Assembly (NCBI GenBank): GCA_945879075.1
Contig: CAMCUY010000006.1
Coordinates: 1 to 64,000, forward strand
Direction: 5' to 3'
DNA: 64,000 bases
DNA from: Akkermansia muciniphila
GTDB taxonomy: Bacteria > Verrucomicrobiota > Verrucomicrobiia > Verrucomicrobiales > Akkermansiaceae
The notes under the pieces are model-generated. The model saw only the letters and a program-made list of their open reading frames with translations, ran no database searches and was not told the origin of the DNA. Both the position numbers and the translations under genes were made by a program. Position 1 is the stretch's first letter, and every line of letters begins with the position of its first letter. This document shows positions 20,601 through 29,484 of this stretch, in pieces.

Positions 20601-21049
20601 ACGACCACCGCCGCGCCGTAGCGCATGATGTGGCGGCCCTGTTTCTTGAAATTCTCCTCGCCCTCCTTCAGCGAGATCGAGTTCACAATCCCCTTCCCTT
20701 GAAGGTATTTCAGGCCTTCCTCGAGGATTTCCCACTTCGAGGAATCCACCATGATCGGCACCTTCGCGACGTCCGGCTCACCTTGGAGCAGTTGCAGGAA
20801 ACGGCTCATCATCGCCTTACCGTCGATGAGGCCGTCGTCGAAGCAGATGTCGATGACGTTCGCGCCGTTGGCCACCTGTTGGCGGGCCACCTCGACGGCG
20901 GCTTCGAGGTCACCCGCTCTAACGAGTTTCGCAAACTGCGGAGAGCCCGCGACGTTCGCGCGCTCGCCGATCATCAGGAAGCGCTTGTCGGAGGTGTGGT
21001 TGTAGGCCTCGGTGCCGGATAGACGGAGGGCGTGGGGAATGGTTTTCAT
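17609..21049 (-). CDS. metH: Methionine synthase, folate/B12/activation modules, with an in-frame RAYT transposase insertion
   Basis: This 1146-residue protein transfers the methyl group of methyl-tetrahydrofolate to homocysteine via cobalamin, but it lacks the homocysteine module, which is encoded separately at 21550-22644. Pterin module: residues about 20-285 ([36 protein letters not shown]). Cobalamin cap follows; the B12 Rossmann motif [11 protein letters not shown] is at 450-460 with His452 as the expected cobalt ligand. The activation domain starts near residue 640 ([13 protein letters not shown]) and carries the SAM motif [17 protein letters not shown]. This domain is interrupted: after ADWVAP (to residue 748) come about 230 foreign residues, and the domain resumes at [10 protein letters not shown] (979). 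The point corresponds to the loop after LADFVAP in E. coli MetH. The frame is open throughout. Confidence 0.9.
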   Translation of the reverse strand: MKTIPHALRLSGTEAYNHTSDKRFLMIGERANVAGSPQFAKLVRAGDLEAAVEVARQQVANGANVIDICFDDGLIDGKAMMSRFLQLLQGEPDVAKVPIMVDSSKWEILEEGLKYLQGKGIVNSISLKEGEENFKKQGRHIMRYGAAVVVMAFDEKGQAATYEEKIRICERAYRILVDEVGFNPDDIIFDPNILTVATGIEEHNNYALDFINATRWIKENLTGAKVSGGVSNISFSFRGNNKVREAMHSAFLYHAGLAGMDMGIVNAGMLELYDEIPKDLLECVEDVLLNRRQDSTERLLELAESYKNVGGKKIEEDLSWRDEPVEKRLEHALLRGIDKYIDEDTEEARLKYVRPLKVIEGPLMDGMGVVGDLFGAGKMFLPQVVKSARVMKKAVAWLFPYMEADKAEFLAGDIAAIKLENPALTDEEALKLAERGRSAGRFLIATVKGDVHDIGKNIVGVVLSCNGFEVTDMGVMVSCDKILAKAKELEADVIGLSGLITPSLDEMVHVAKEMERLGFKVPLLIGGATTSAAHTAIKIAQHYSGPVVHVLDASRSVPVTTSLLSKDQRNAFAQENREKQQKLRDNFLGGPKKETLTLAEARAAGPKFDWLNYTPPVPSFTGTRTIKSPSLRELAKFIDWTPFFHAWELRGVWDREKKVLKTKNAEGAAEAGKLYQDAMGWVDRIIAEDRFRAEGIYGFFPANAEGDDVIVWSDETRTTERMRFHSLRQQLKKDSGKPNVALADWVAPCSGDHRSPRMAPSFLNPGKSIARSDKGYLPHWHQDGATYAITFRLADSLPQSVLTEYQQEKQEILLKHKQAEDAGNAALSAQLKNELEGLYNERMETALHAGHGECWMKRPEIADIVKNTLFHFDGEHYDLGPWCVMPNHVHFLIKPRESYSLSKILQGIKSASAKEINILLGREGSLWQKESYDHIVRDADDYWNQRSYILGNPKAAGLVDWEFLGDPGSRRPVIAATPDYVGGFVVGIHGAHEFADELDKQIDPYGSIMVKAIADRFAEAFAEFLHHKARVEWGYETEDELTHDQLIHENYQGIRPAPGYPAQPDHTEKPPLFELLGASAETGVTLTESCAMHPGAAVCGLYFSHPESHYFAISELQKDQVDDYARRKGISLQEAEKWLGPWLGYA
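18120..18145 (-). repeat. REP-like terminal repeat, downstream end of the RAYT element
   Basis: This 26-bp sequence is the exact reverse complement of 18779-18804. It contains an internal hairpin GCGGCGA-(TCACCGG)-TCGCCGC. It is translated as part of the fused metH product (about [10 protein letters not shown]). Confidence 0.93.
18779..18804 (-). repeat. REP-like terminal repeat, upstream end of the RAYT element
   Basis: Perfect 26-bp inverted copy of 18120-18145 with the same 7-bp-stem hairpin. It is translated as about CSGDHRSPR and ends directly before the ATG of the transposase domain (18778). Confidence 0.93.
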
Positions 21050-21054
21050 TTGGA

Positions 21055-21103
21055 TGAAGCGAAACGCGGAGGACGCAGAGGAAGAGGAGGAAGACGCGGA
21101 GGG
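21055..21103 (+). repeat. Left inverted repeat of the GxxExxY cassette
   Basis: The first 22 bases, starting TGAAGCGAAACGCGGAGGAC, are the exact reverse complement of 21531-21552. The purine-rich match continues inward with one mismatch and then an extra GGAGGAAGA unit, so this copy is slightly longer than the right one. Confidence 0.85.
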
Positions 21104-21104
21104 T

Positions 21105-21503
21105 CTATTGGGGAAAATTGATGACGTGGCGTTTGATGCCGTCGCGGAGAAGGATCACGTTGAAATTGATGAGCAGGCCCAGACACTTGTTGGACAAACG
21201 CATGTAGGTGTGAAGCTGGGCTTCGTGGATTGGAACGATTACCGAGACGGTTTTGACTTCAACAACGACGCATTCATCGACCAGAAGATCGATTCGATAA
21301 GCCTCTTCGTCCAGGTGCTCTCCTTTGTAGAAAACCTCGGTCGGAACCTGACGCCGTGAAGGAATGCCTCGCAAGAGAAGCTCCCGTTGCAAAGCCGCTT
21401 CGTAAACGCGCTCCAACAAGCCCGGCCCAAGCTCACGATGAACCTCCATCGCAGCATCAACAATGACGCCCGACAAGCTGTTCAGTTCATTCTTCGTTTT
21501 CAT
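21105..21503 (-). CDS. GxxExxY protein (PDDEXK-like)
   Basis: This 132-residue protein has the name-giving motif GLLERVY within [17 protein letters not shown] (about residues 24-40). A PD-(D/E)XK-like core follows in [17 protein letters not shown], with Asp, Glu and Lys in the usual spacing. GxxExxY proteins are common, short and uncharacterised; nuclease ancestry is inferred from the fold signature. The ATG at 21503 follows the inner end of the right inverted repeat and the stop at 21105 precedes the left one, so the gene is the only content of the cassette. Confidence 0.88.
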   Translation of the reverse strand: MKTKNELNSLSGVIVDAAMEVHRELGPGLLERVYEAALQRELLLRGIPSRRQVPTEVFYKGEHLDEEAYRIDLLVDECVVVEVKTVSVIVPIHEAQLHTYMRLSNKCLGLLINFNVILLRDGIKRHVINFPQ

Positions 21504-21512
21504 AAATCCAAA

Positions 21513-21552
21513 TTCTCAGCGTCTTCCTCCGCGTCCTCCGCGTTTCGCTTCA
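21513..21552 (-). repeat. Right inverted repeat of the GxxExxY cassette
   Basis: Read on the minus strand it begins TGAAGCGAAACGCGGAGGAC and continues as GCGGAGGAAGACGCTGAG. The initial TGA (21552-21550) terminates the homocysteine-module ORF. Confidence 0.85.
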
Positions 21553-22644
21553 CCCGATCACCGGCACTTCCCGCGGCGCGTATTTGGCCACGGCTCTGGC
21601 AATCGCGGCAACGTGCTCCGGGGTGTTTCCACAGCACCCACCCGCCAGATTGAGCAAGCCTGCCGCTGCGAACTCCGCCATATAATCATGCATGTGGTGG
21701 GGCTCGAGATCGAAGCCGGTGGGTGCCAGCGGATTCGGCAGGCCAGCATTTGGGTAACAAGAAAGGCAGGTGGCCGCGCAGGCGGAAAGTTCCTCAAGGT
21801 GCGGGCGCATCAGGTCAGGCCCCAGCGAGCAATTCAACCCGATGGCGAGCGGCTTGATGTGGGCGAAGGCATTCCACAAGGCCTCAACTTTTTGCGCAGA
21901 AATCATCGTTTCCCCACCCAGTCCGACGGCGGCGGAGATGATCACGGGAAGGCGCACCTTGTCTTCATCATAGACCTCCTGCACCGCCACGGCCGCAGCC
22001 TTGGCGTTGAGCGAATCGAAAATGGTCTCGATCATCAGGATATCGCAGCCGCCTTCAATGAGTCCGCGGACCTGGTGTTTGTAGGCGGCGAGTACTTGAT
22101 CAAAGGTCACCACGCGGAAGCCCGAGTCGTTTGCGTCCGGTGAATTTGTTAGGGAAACCGTCAGCGGCCCGATCGCGCCAGCGACGTAGCGCTTGCGGCC
22201 GGTGTCGGTGCCGATGTCATCCGCCCACTTGCGGCAGAGGCGGGATGACTCGACGTTCATTTCCCAGGCGAGGTCGTTGAGGAATGAATCGTCGAGGATT
22301 TTTTGGAAAAACTCCGGGTCCTTCCGGCCGCCTTTTTCGCGGGGATCTTCGACGAAAAACTCGCTCTGCGCGATACCGGTGGCGGAAAAGGTGTTGGTCT
22401 CGCAAATGTCCGAGCCCGCCTCGTAGAAGCGCTTGTGGATGTCGCCGATGACTTCCGGGCGGGTGATGGAAAGGATATCTCCGTTATTGAGGAGGTCCTT
22501 TTCGTTTTCCGCGTAGCGCTCGCCGCGGGCGGCCGCCTCGTTCAGACCGTAGGTGCGGATCGTCGTGCCCATGGCTCCGTCGAGAACGAAAATTCGTTCC
22601 TTCAGGGCACTTTGGATTTCATCAGTAAGGTCTGGCTGCGGCAT
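21550..22644 (-). CDS. metH: Methionine synthase, homocysteine-binding module as a separate protein
   Basis: This protein of 364 residues starts at 22644 (MPQPDLTDEIQSALKERIF). It is the zinc-dependent homocysteine S-methyltransferase module. Visible motifs are the opening LDGAMGTTIRTYG, the zinc cysteine in IGLNCSLGPDLM, and the pair in GGCCGNTPEHVAAIA. In E. coli MetH this module is fused to the pterin, B12 and activation modules; here it ends VPVIG and is stopped by the TGA of the inserted cassette. It could work in trans with the product of 17609-21049. It could also be mistaken for a betaine-homocysteine methyltransferase, but the neighbouring gene and the NTPEHI-type ending favour MetH. 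Confidence 0.92.
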   Translation of the reverse strand: MPQPDLTDEIQSALKERIFVLDGAMGTTIRTYGLNEAAARGERYAENEKDLLNNGDILSITRPEVIGDIHKRFYEAGSDICETNTFSATGIAQSEFFVEDPREKGGRKDPEFFQKILDDSFLNDLAWEMNVESSRLCRKWADDIGTDTGRKRYVAGAIGPLTVSLTNSPDANDSGFRVVTFDQVLAAYKHQVRGLIEGGCDILMIETIFDSLNAKAAAVAVQEVYDEDKVRLPVIISAAVGLGGETMISAQKVEALWNAFAHIKPLAIGLNCSLGPDLMRPHLEELSACAATCLSCYPNAGLPNPLAPTGFDLEPHHMHDYMAEFAAAGLLNLAGGCCGNTPEHVAAIARAVAKYAPREVPVIG

Positions 22645-22690
22645 GGCAGCAGGGTAACTACGAGCCAGCACGTTTCAAGCAACAAATCTT

Positions 22691-22704
22691 CATATCCAGA
22701 TATG
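22691..22704. promoter_or_regulatory. Palindrome upstream of the methionine synthase genes
   Basis: CATATC-CA-GATATG, a 6-bp inverted repeat with a 2-bp spacer, lies 47 bp upstream of the first metH module and just downstream of the DUF1501 stop. Its placement fits an operator for a methionine- or SAH-responsive repressor; the regulator is not identified. Confidence 0.4.
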
Positions 22705-22717
22705 ATGATGGGAAAAC

Positions 22718-24181
22718 TTAAACGAAGAGTCCTTTGACCACTTTGGCCGGTTCCACGCCAGTGAGGCGCTGGTCGAGGCCTTGGAATTTGAAGCTGAGGC
22801 GCTCGTGTTCGAGACCGAGGGCGTGCAGTATCGTCGCGTGCAGGTCACGGATGTGGACGGGGTCCTTGACGATGTTGTAGGACATCTCGTCGGTCTCGCC
22901 GTAAACCTGTCCGCCCTTGATGCCGCCGCCGGCCATCCAGATGGTGAAGCAGCGCGGGTGGTGGTCGCGGCCGTAGTCGGTCTCGTCGAGTTTCCCCTGT
23001 GAGTAAACCGTGCGCCCGAATTCACCGCCCCAGACGACGAGCGTGTCTTCGAGCATGCCGCGTTGTTTCAAATCCTGGATCAGTCCGTAGCACCCTTGGT
23101 CCACGTCCTTGCACTGCGAGGCGAGATCCCGCGGAAGGTCGAAGTGCTGGTCCCAGCCACGGTGGAAAATCTGGACGAAGCGCACACCGCGCTCTGCGAG
23201 GCGGCGGGCCATGACCGCCGAGTTTGCGAAGGTGCCGCGCTTTTTACTGTCCTCACCGTAGAGCTGATAGACACTTTCAGGTTCGCCGGATAGATCGGTG
23301 AGTTCGGGCACGGAGGCCTGCATGCGGAAGGCCATTTCATACTGCTGGATGCGGTTTTCGATTTCCGGATCACCGATCGCGGAGAACGAGCGGCGGTTGA
23401 GCTCATTGAGTCCGTCGAGCATCGTGCGGCGGGTTTCCCGCGAGATCCCCGCAGTGTCCTTGAGGAAAAGCACGGGATCTCCAAGCGAGCGAAGCGCAAC
23501 GCCGGAGTGCTTGCCTGCGAGGTAACCGGATCCCCAGAGCCGAGAGGAAATCGCCTGCACATTTGCAAACGGCGAGGTGTGCGTGGCGTGCAGCACGACG
23601 AAGGAAGGCAGCTCCTCATTCATCGAGCCGAGGCCGTAGGACAGCCATGATCCGAGAGAGGCTTTTCCCGCCTGCATCGAGCCGGTGCAGATCAACTGGT
23701 TCGCGGGCTCGTGGTTGATGGCGTCGGTGTGCATCGACTTGATGATGCAGAGATCGTCCACCATTTTCGCGGTCCACGGCAGCAGCTCGCTGACGTAGGC
23801 GCCGGACTCGCCGTGCTGTTTGAAATTGAAGATCGAAGGAGCCAGAGGAAAGCTTGCCTGGCCGGAAGTCATTCCGGTGAGGCGCTGGCCTTGCTCTTTC
23901 AACCAGCCGTTGAGGTCCTCCTTGAAGCGCTTTTTCAAATCCGGCTTGTAGTCGAACAGATCGATTTGCGACGGCGCACCGATGAGGGAAATATAGATGA
24001 CCCGCTTCGCCTTCGGGGCGATTTGCGGTAGCATCCGGTTGATGCCGGCGAGGCTCTCGGCCGCGGAAACGCCGCGCTGGCCGAGCAGACTGGCGAGCGC
24101 GGCCATGCCGAGTCCGGTTCCGGATTTGCGGAAAAACTGGCGGCGGCTGTAGGAGGCGTTGTGGGATTCCAAGGGTGTCAT
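22718..24181 (-). CDS. DUF1501 protein with Tat signal
   Basis: This 487-residue exported protein starts with a twin-arginine signal ([19 protein letters not shown]). The rest has the DUF1501 blocks, including [22 protein letters not shown] near residue 60 and the ending region [18 protein letters not shown] plus the [19 protein letters not shown] segment, which resembles the alkaline-phosphatase/sulfatase superfamily. The biochemical role is unknown. It lies 6 bp downstream of the PSCyt1/DUF1549/DUF1553 gene, the standard pairing in planctomycetes and verrucomicrobia. Confidence 0.92.
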   Translation of the reverse strand: MTPLESHNASYSRRQFFRKSGTGLGMAALASLLGQRGVSAAESLAGINRMLPQIAPKAKRVIYISLIGAPSQIDLFDYKPDLKKRFKEDLNGWLKEQGQRLTGMTSGQASFPLAPSIFNFKQHGESGAYVSELLPWTAKMVDDLCIIKSMHTDAINHEPANQLICTGSMQAGKASLGSWLSYGLGSMNEELPSFVVLHATHTSPFANVQAISSRLWGSGYLAGKHSGVALRSLGDPVLFLKDTAGISRETRRTMLDGLNELNRRSFSAIGDPEIENRIQQYEMAFRMQASVPELTDLSGEPESVYQLYGEDSKKRGTFANSAVMARRLAERGVRFVQIFHRGWDQHFDLPRDLASQCKDVDQGCYGLIQDLKQRGMLEDTLVVWGGEFGRTVYSQGKLDETDYGRDHHPRCFTIWMAGGGIKGGQVYGETDEMSYNIVKDPVHIRDLHATILHALGLEHERLSFKFQGLDQRLTGVEPAKVVKGLFV

Positions 24182-24187
24182 CGCGGT

Positions 24188-27100
24188 TCAGCGGGTGATG
24201 GTTTCGTCGAGATTGAGGATTTGGCTGGCGAGTAAGGTCCAGGCGGCGAGCTCCGGAACATCCGCATCCTTGCGGGGAGGGGTTTCTCCAGTGGTGATGA
24301 GTTTTTTGGCGTCATCCGGCTGCTTGCGGAAGGTCGCCAGCGCGGATTCGAGGGATCTCAGGGCGATTTTCCGCTCATCCGCATCGAAGGTCCGGCCGCC
24401 GAGGCGCAGGGTGATGAAGTCGAGACGCTCGTCGAAATCCTTGCCGTCCAAGAGTGCGTTCGATGCAAGCTGGCGGGATGCCTCGACAAACTGCGGGTCA
24501 TTCAGCAAGGCGAGTGCCTGCAGCGGCGTGTTCGTGAGATCGCGGCGGACGCAGAAGGTCTCGCGGGTCGGCGCATTGAAGATTTCCATCGTCGGCGGTG
24601 CGGCGGTGCGCTTCCACATGGTGTAAAGCGAGCGGCGGTAGAGTCCCTCGCCCTTGTCCTGGCGGTAGGTCTTGGTGTTCGACTGGGGCATGGCGACGGC
24701 CTCCCAAATCCCTTCCGGCTGATAGGGCCTAACCGACGGGCCACCCACTTTCGGCGAGAGCAGATCCGATGCGATCAGGGCAAGGTCGCGGATTTGTTCG
24801 GCATCCAAGCGGTGGCGCGGGCCACGGGCGAGAAGGCGGTTGGCGGGATCCTTTTCCAACAGCTCGGGCGAGACCACTCCGGACTGGCGGTAGGTGGCGG
24901 AGTTGACGATCTGCTTGATCATGTGGCGGTAGTTCCACTTGGAGTCCACAAACTCGGAGGCAAGCCAATCGAGCAGTTTCGGATGGCTCGGGCGGGCGCC
25001 CATGATGCCGAAGTCGGAGTTCGTATCGACGATGCCAGCGCCGAAGAAATAGAACCAGGTGCGGTTCATTGTCACGCGGGCTGGAAGCGGGTTCGCCGGA
25101 TCATTGAGCCAGCGGGCAAGGCCGAGGCGGTTCTTGGGCGCGTCCGCCGCCATCGGTGGCAGCACCGCAGGGGTGCTTGGGAAAACTTTCTCGCCCTTGT
25201 CGGAATAGACGCCCCGCGTCAGGACGTGGGCATAGGGTTCCTCCTTTTTCTCCGCCATCACCAGCGTGACCGATCCACGTGCACGGAGGGCGATTTGCTC
25301 GGCTTTTTTCCCATCCAGAACCGTCATCAGGTCGCGGGTCGGCGCATCGATATTGCCGAGGTAATAGTCCAGGACGGATGCGATCTGTTCCTTGGACCGC
25401 TTCTCCGCAGGCAGGGAAACGATGTGCTGGAGCTCGATGTTCTTCGCCAAGCCACCGATTTCAGACTCGGACAGAAGGCGCCGGTAAAAACGGAAATCCT
25501 GGAGCGCCACCTTACCGTTGAGCTTCGCGACCCCGCCATCGCGTGATCCGAGGCGCAGAGGCACGGCGGTCTCGATGTTTCCACCGACGGTGTTCGGGTA
25601 GGTTTTCGAGCCAGTCTTTTTTCCGTCGATATACATCGCGCTGGCCTGATGGCCGGAGATGGAGCCGTCGAAGGTGACTATGACGTGCTGCCACTTGCCG
25701 GGCTCCAAGGTCGCGTTTGCCAGGACCTTGTTCGCCGCCTTGTCCCACGAGTCGATGACATGATAGGCTAGCTTGCCATTCTCCAAATAAAGATCCCATC
25801 CGCGGAGAGCCTCGGCAGGATTCATGCGGGCGATGATCGATCCGGTCGGCTTGCCCTCGACTCGGATAAAGCCGCCGAAGGTCACGCGGTCGCCTCGCGA
25901 GAAGCTTCCGATGTCACCCAGCTCGACCGGCTCGTGGCTGATGACCGGAGCCTTGCCGAGCGGCGCGTCGATCCGCTGGGGAGCGGCTGGCCATTCGCGG
26001 GGTTTCCCATCGACGAGCCCGCGCAAGGGACCGTCCGCTTCCGTGAACGGCAGGTGGATGGAGAGGGTGGAATCGATCTCGCGGGATTGCTCGATGACGG
26101 CGGTGGTCAGCCAGGTATCGAACTCGGGGCGTGCCACGACGGCACGTTCGGCGAGTTGCTTTTCCACCCCGGCGATTTCATCGGCCAATTTCTCCCAGCG
26201 TGCGCGATCGTCCAAATGAGGCACGAAAACGTTAGGCGGGTGATCCTCCTTGTTCCCGTCCAAGGCAGACATCGGCGTGTTTCGGAAAAATGCGGTGAGA
26301 GAGTAGAACTCCTTGGTCGAGACCGGATCAAACTTGTGGTCATGGCAGGCCGCACAGCCCGCGGTGAGGCCTAACCAAATGGCGGACACCGTTTCCACGC
26401 GATCCGTGGCGTAGATCGCATCATATTCCTCGGCGATCGCCCCGCCCTCGCCGGTGGTGGCCAGGCAGCGGGAGAATCCGGTGGCGACAAGCTGGTCGAG
26501 CGTGCGGCCTGGCAGCATGTCGCCCGCGATTTGCTCGGTGGTGAACTGGTCCCACGGCATGTTCGCTTGGAACGCCCGGATGACCCAGTCACGGTAAGGC
26601 CAGATGGCGCGATAGTTGTCGATGTGGATGCCGTGGGTGTCGCCGTAGCGCGCTGCATCGAGCCAATGCCGGGCGAAATGCTCCGCACTGGCGGTCGTCG
26701 CGAGCAACTGGTCGGCGGCCGTATCGACAGCTTCCTGGGGGTTCTTGGCGAAGGATTTCTTGAAAATTTCGATCGCCTCGGGTGTCGGTGGCAGGCCGGT
26801 GGTGTCGAGGTGCAAGCGGCGGTAAAATCGCGCGGCGTCTTCCGGGGGATTCGGTTTAAGGCCAGCCTCATCGAGTTTTTCCGCGACGAAGCGGTCGATG
26901 GGATTCACAACCCAGCTCTTCCCGGAATCGGGGAGTTCGGGTTTCTTGACCGCGGCGAACGACCAATGCGGCTCGTATTCCGCGCCTTGTTCGATCCAGC
27001 GTTCCAACAGGGCGATCTCACGAGCGTTCATCGTCTTGTGACTCTTCGGCGGCGGCATGATCGAGTCCGGGTCCTTTTCGTGAAGCCGCTTCACGAGCAT

Positions 27101-27427
27101 GGACTCCGCCGGGTTTCCCTTGAGGATGACCGGCTTGCCATCTTCGCGCGGGAAAAAGGCGTCCTCGACCCGGTCCAAACGCAGCGGTGCTGCTTTGGGT
27201 TCGCGCGTCCCGGAATCCGGGCCGTGGCAATGGTAACAATACTCGGAAAGGATAGGCTGGACGTGCTCGTTGAAGGAAATTTTCACCGGCTCCGCCACCA
27301 CCGGCGGCGCGGGTTCCTCGACAGTTGCTGGCGCGCTCGAAACCTTCGAAGCCGAGGGATCACAGCCCGTCAGAAACCCGGTGACGAGAAGACTCAGCGC
27401 GGCGAGAGAGTGGGAACGGTTATTCAT
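24188..27427 (-). CDS. PSCyt1-DUF1549-LamG-DUF1553 cytochrome lipoprotein
   Basis: This protein of about 1079 residues starts at 27427, giving a lipoprotein signal with lipobox LTGC (SLAALSLLVTGFLTGC). Domains in order: a PSCyt1 heme domain (about 50-135) with the single c-type motif CYHCHG; DUF1549 (about 150-370; WVVNPIDRFVAEKLDEAGL; HWLDAARYGDTHG); a LamG-like jelly roll (about 480-670); and DUF1553 (about 770-1060; NPLPARVTMNRTWFYFFGAG). This gene type is confined mostly to the PVC superphylum and is linked, without biochemical proof, to oxidative polysaccharide breakdown. It forms an operon with the DUF1501 gene. Confidence 0.92.
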   Translation of the reverse strand: MNNRSHSLAALSLLVTGFLTGCDPSASKVSSAPATVEEPAPPVVAEPVKISFNEHVQPILSEYCYHCHGPDSGTREPKAAPLRLDRVEDAFFPREDGKPVILKGNPAESMLVKRLHEKDPDSIMPPPKSHKTMNAREIALLERWIEQGAEYEPHWSFAAVKKPELPDSGKSWVVNPIDRFVAEKLDEAGLKPNPPEDAARFYRRLHLDTTGLPPTPEAIEIFKKSFAKNPQEAVDTAADQLLATTASAEHFARHWLDAARYGDTHGIHIDNYRAIWPYRDWVIRAFQANMPWDQFTTEQIAGDMLPGRTLDQLVATGFSRCLATTGEGGAIAEEYDAIYATDRVETVSAIWLGLTAGCAACHDHKFDPVSTKEFYSLTAFFRNTPMSALDGNKEDHPPNVFVPHLDDRARWEKLADEIAGVEKQLAERAVVARPEFDTWLTTAVIEQSREIDSTLSIHLPFTEADGPLRGLVDGKPREWPAAPQRIDAPLGKAPVISHEPVELGDIGSFSRGDRVTFGGFIRVEGKPTGSIIARMNPAEALRGWDLYLENGKLAYHVIDSWDKAANKVLANATLEPGKWQHVIVTFDGSISGHQASAMYIDGKKTGSKTYPNTVGGNIETAVPLRLGSRDGGVAKLNGKVALQDFRFYRRLLSESEIGGLAKNIELQHIVSLPAEKRSKEQIASVLDYYLGNIDAPTRDLMTVLDGKKAEQIALRARGSVTLVMAEKKEEPYAHVLTRGVYSDKGEKVFPSTPAVLPPMAADAPKNRLGLARWLNDPANPLPARVTMNRTWFYFFGAGIVDTNSDFGIMGARPSHPKLLDWLASEFVDSKWNYRHMIKQIVNSATYRQSGVVSPELLEKDPANRLLARGPRHRLDAEQIRDLALIASDLLSPKVGGPSVRPYQPEGIWEAVAMPQSNTKTYRQDKGEGLYRRSLYTMWKRTAAPPTMEIFNAPTRETFCVRRDLTNTPLQALALLNDPQFVEASRQLASNALLDGKDFDERLDFITLRLGGRTFDADERKIALRSLESALATFRKQPDDAKKLITTGETPPRKDADVPELAAWTLLASQILNLDETITR

Positions 27428-27535
27428 GGATTCAGTGCGGAGGATACGTCCGGGCCACCGGGATCCTTTCAGAATCTTTTGTCCCGCCAAGATTTTTGCT
27501 TTCCGGCTCTAGCGGGACCGTCGGGACACGCTCGC

Positions 27536-28045
27536 TTACTGCGTGGCGAGGAATTTCAGGACGTCCTCGGCCTGCTGTTCGGTGGAGGCGCTGGTGTCAC
27601 TCCAGACGAGCTTGCCGTCCTTGAAGAGGAAGGCCTGGCGCTTGGCGAAGCCGAGGGTTTTCGGCACTCCGAAGGCGTCGATGACCTTGGCGTCGGCATC
27701 GGCTAGCAGATCGAAGGGGAGCTTGTATTTGTCCTTGAAAGCTTTCTGCGCGGGCACCTTGTCGGCGCTCACGCCGAAGATTTTCACGCCTTTGTCGGTC
27801 AGCGCGGCGTAGGAATCGCGCAGGCTGCACGCCTGTTTGGTGCAGCCGGGGGTGTCGGCTTTCGGGTAGAAATAAACGAGGGTGAAGCCCTTGGCCGCCG
27901 CTTCGGCGAGTTTCACCAGCTGGTCGTCTTGGTTCTTCTGCTCGACGGCAGGCAGCGGCGAACCCACGGCGAGCGGCTCGGCAAGCGCGTTGGTGGCAAA
28001 GATACCGGTGAAAACGGCGGTGAGGATCTGGCTGATTCGTTTCAT
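27536..28045 (-). CDS. Exported BCP-type peroxiredoxin
   Basis: This protein of 169 residues starts at 28045 with a signal peptide (ISQILTAVFTGIFATNALA). It is an AhpC/TSA-fold thiol peroxidase of the PrxQ/BCP class: the peroxidatic Cys lies in the motif DTPGCTKQAC and the second Cys five residues later is the likely resolving one. It should reduce peroxides in the periplasm, although the reductant is unknown. A longer in-frame extension to 28660 is arginine-rich and is not part of the gene. Confidence 0.92.
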   Translation of the reverse strand: MKRISQILTAVFTGIFATNALAEPLAVGSPLPAVEQKNQDDQLVKLAEAAAKGFTLVYFYPKADTPGCTKQACSLRDSYAALTDKGVKIFGVSADKVPAQKAFKDKYKLPFDLLADADAKVIDAFGVPKTLGFAKRQAFLFKDGKLVWSDTSASTEQQAEDVLKFLATQ

Positions 28046-28101
28046 CAGAGCGACCCTTGCACCGGATTTGGAAATGGCAACCGCGAGTTGCGGTTTCGCC
28101 G

Positions 28102-29478
28102 TCACGGCGGCTCCGCCCCGCGGCTGAAAATGGCGTCCATGCGGTCGAGGTATTTCGAGAGATCGTCGCTGCGGCGGTGCGGGTTGGCCTTGAGGCGGTC
28201 CTTGAGGCGCATGTAGTCGTCGAAGGCGCCGCTGGTTTCGCGGGCGCGGGTGATTTCGAACCAATCCAGATAGTCGCGAGCGCGCTTGGCCTTGGCGCTC
28301 ATGGTCGCGCGCCGCTCGTCGAGGGCGGTTAGCTGGTCGGCGACTCCGTCGGTTTTGTTTTTCGCGATGGCGCTGAGGACGATCTGATACTCGGCGAGGA
28401 TGGGCCGGTAAGAGGGGAAGCAGCGGTAGCTGAGGCGGACGAGGGCGTCCTGGGCGAGCCTGACCGCGGAGGCCCGGGCGGACTCGGGAAGCGCGGCGAG
28501 CTCGGGCCAGGCGCTGAGCTCCTTCTGTTGGAGAATGCCTTCCGCGGTGCGGAAATCCAGCCGCAGCGCCTCGTTGAGCGCGGCCTCGGTCTGGGCGATG
28601 GTGAGGATGTCGGTGGCGAGATTGCGGTCGCCGATGTTCGCCAGCTGAAGCGCCCACCATTTCGAAAGACTGGTCTCAGACAGGTTGAGCTCGGGGAAAT
28701 GTTTACGGAGCAAGGCGGGCGTCTCGCCCTCGAAGGCGGCGACATCGGTGAGAAACGCGCGGAAGCCTTCCTTGCCCTGCGGTTGCTGGAGCAGGGCCAT
28801 CACCAGCGAGCCGGCGGAGACCCGGAACGCGGCGCGCATCGCGGCGTCCATTTCCTCGAAGCCGCGCTCGTCGAGGGCGAAGAGCTCGTCGATTTTGAAG
28901 AGTCCGCCGGTTTTGAAAAGCGCTTCATAAAGGCGCCGGTCACTGTGGTTCAGCCGCCAGGCGGTGGCTTCGCGGAGGCCGTCCACCAGCCAGGGCGGCA
29001 CGAAAAACCGGCTCTCGGATTCCTGCGCCGGCAGTCCGCGGAGGGCGCGCTCGTAGATGAGCGCGGAGGTCACGGCGTGCTTGAAACGCTCGTGCTCGAT
29101 GCCGCGGCTGAGGTGGACGTCGAGCCGCAGACCGTAGCCGACATCGCTAACGAGAATCTGAATCGCCGCAGTCCGCAGCGGCATGGGATCGCCGGATTTC
29201 CCGTGGAGATCGATGGTCACCGGGATTTTCCAAGTATCCTTTTCCCCGGTCAGGCGCAGCAGTTCGTCCTTCGCGTCCTCGGCGAGCTGGGAGACGGTGG
29301 TGCGGTCACGGGTTTCGCCGCCGGAGACGCGGAACTGCTTGGTGCGGCTGACCACGCGGTCCATGCCGTCGAGCTTGAGCGGCTCCGGCGGCTCGACGAC
29401 TTGCACGGCGCGGGGGATTTCCTCCGCGAGCGTCAGCGCGGTGCAAAGGAATCCCAGAAACAGAAATCGGTGAGTCAT
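28102..29478 (-). CDS. Secreted protein of unknown function
   Basis: This 458-residue protein starts at 29478 with a signal peptide (FLFLGFLCTALTLAEE). The central part (about 150-290) has the layout of a gluzincin/peptidase-MA-like region (VPPWLVDGLREATAWRLNHS), but no HExxH zinc motif is present, so it would be an inactive relative or a different fold. The C-terminal half is helical (EAALNEALRLDFRTAEGI; DYLDWFEITRARETSGAFD). It starts 6 bp after the gene at 29485-30183 and is probably co-transcribed with it. I do not recognise a named family. Confidence 0.6.
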   Translation of the reverse strand: MTHRFLFLGFLCTALTLAEEIPRAVQVVEPPEPLKLDGMDRVVSRTKQFRVSGGETRDRTTVSQLAEDAKDELLRLTGEKDTWKIPVTIDLHGKSGDPMPLRTAAIQILVSDVGYGLRLDVHLSRGIEHERFKHAVTSALIYERALRGLPAQESESRFFVPPWLVDGLREATAWRLNHSDRRLYEALFKTGGLFKIDELFALDERGFEEMDAAMRAAFRVSAGSLVMALLQQPQGKEGFRAFLTDVAAFEGETPALLRKHFPELNLSETSLSKWWALQLANIGDRNLATDILTIAQTEAALNEALRLDFRTAEGILQQKELSAWPELAALPESARASAVRLAQDALVRLSYRCFPSYRPILAEYQIVLSAIAKNKTDGVADQLTALDERRATMSAKAKRARDYLDWFEITRARETSGAFDDYMRLKDRLKANPHRRSDDLSKYLDRMDAIFSRGAEPP

Positions 29479-29484
29479 TTCCAA

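Larger units (their letters stand above)
21055..21552 (-). mobile_element. Inverted-repeat cassette carrying a GxxExxY gene, inserted between the two metH modules
   Basis: About 498 bp are bounded by near-identical inverted repeats beginning TGAAGCGAAACGCGGAGGAC and contain one gene (21105-21503). The cassette sits exactly between the homocysteine module and the pterin module, where single-chain MetH proteins have a short linker. The outer TGA of the upstream repeat is the stop codon of the first half. No transposase is encoded, so a non-autonomous or homing-type mechanism would be needed. Mobility is inferred from structure only. Confidence 0.7.

Noticed and set aside
28046-28660. N-terminal extension of the peroxiredoxin frame
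   Set aside because: It is antisense-like arginine-rich sequence overlapping the neighbouring gene; the ATG at 28045 gives a clean signal peptide.
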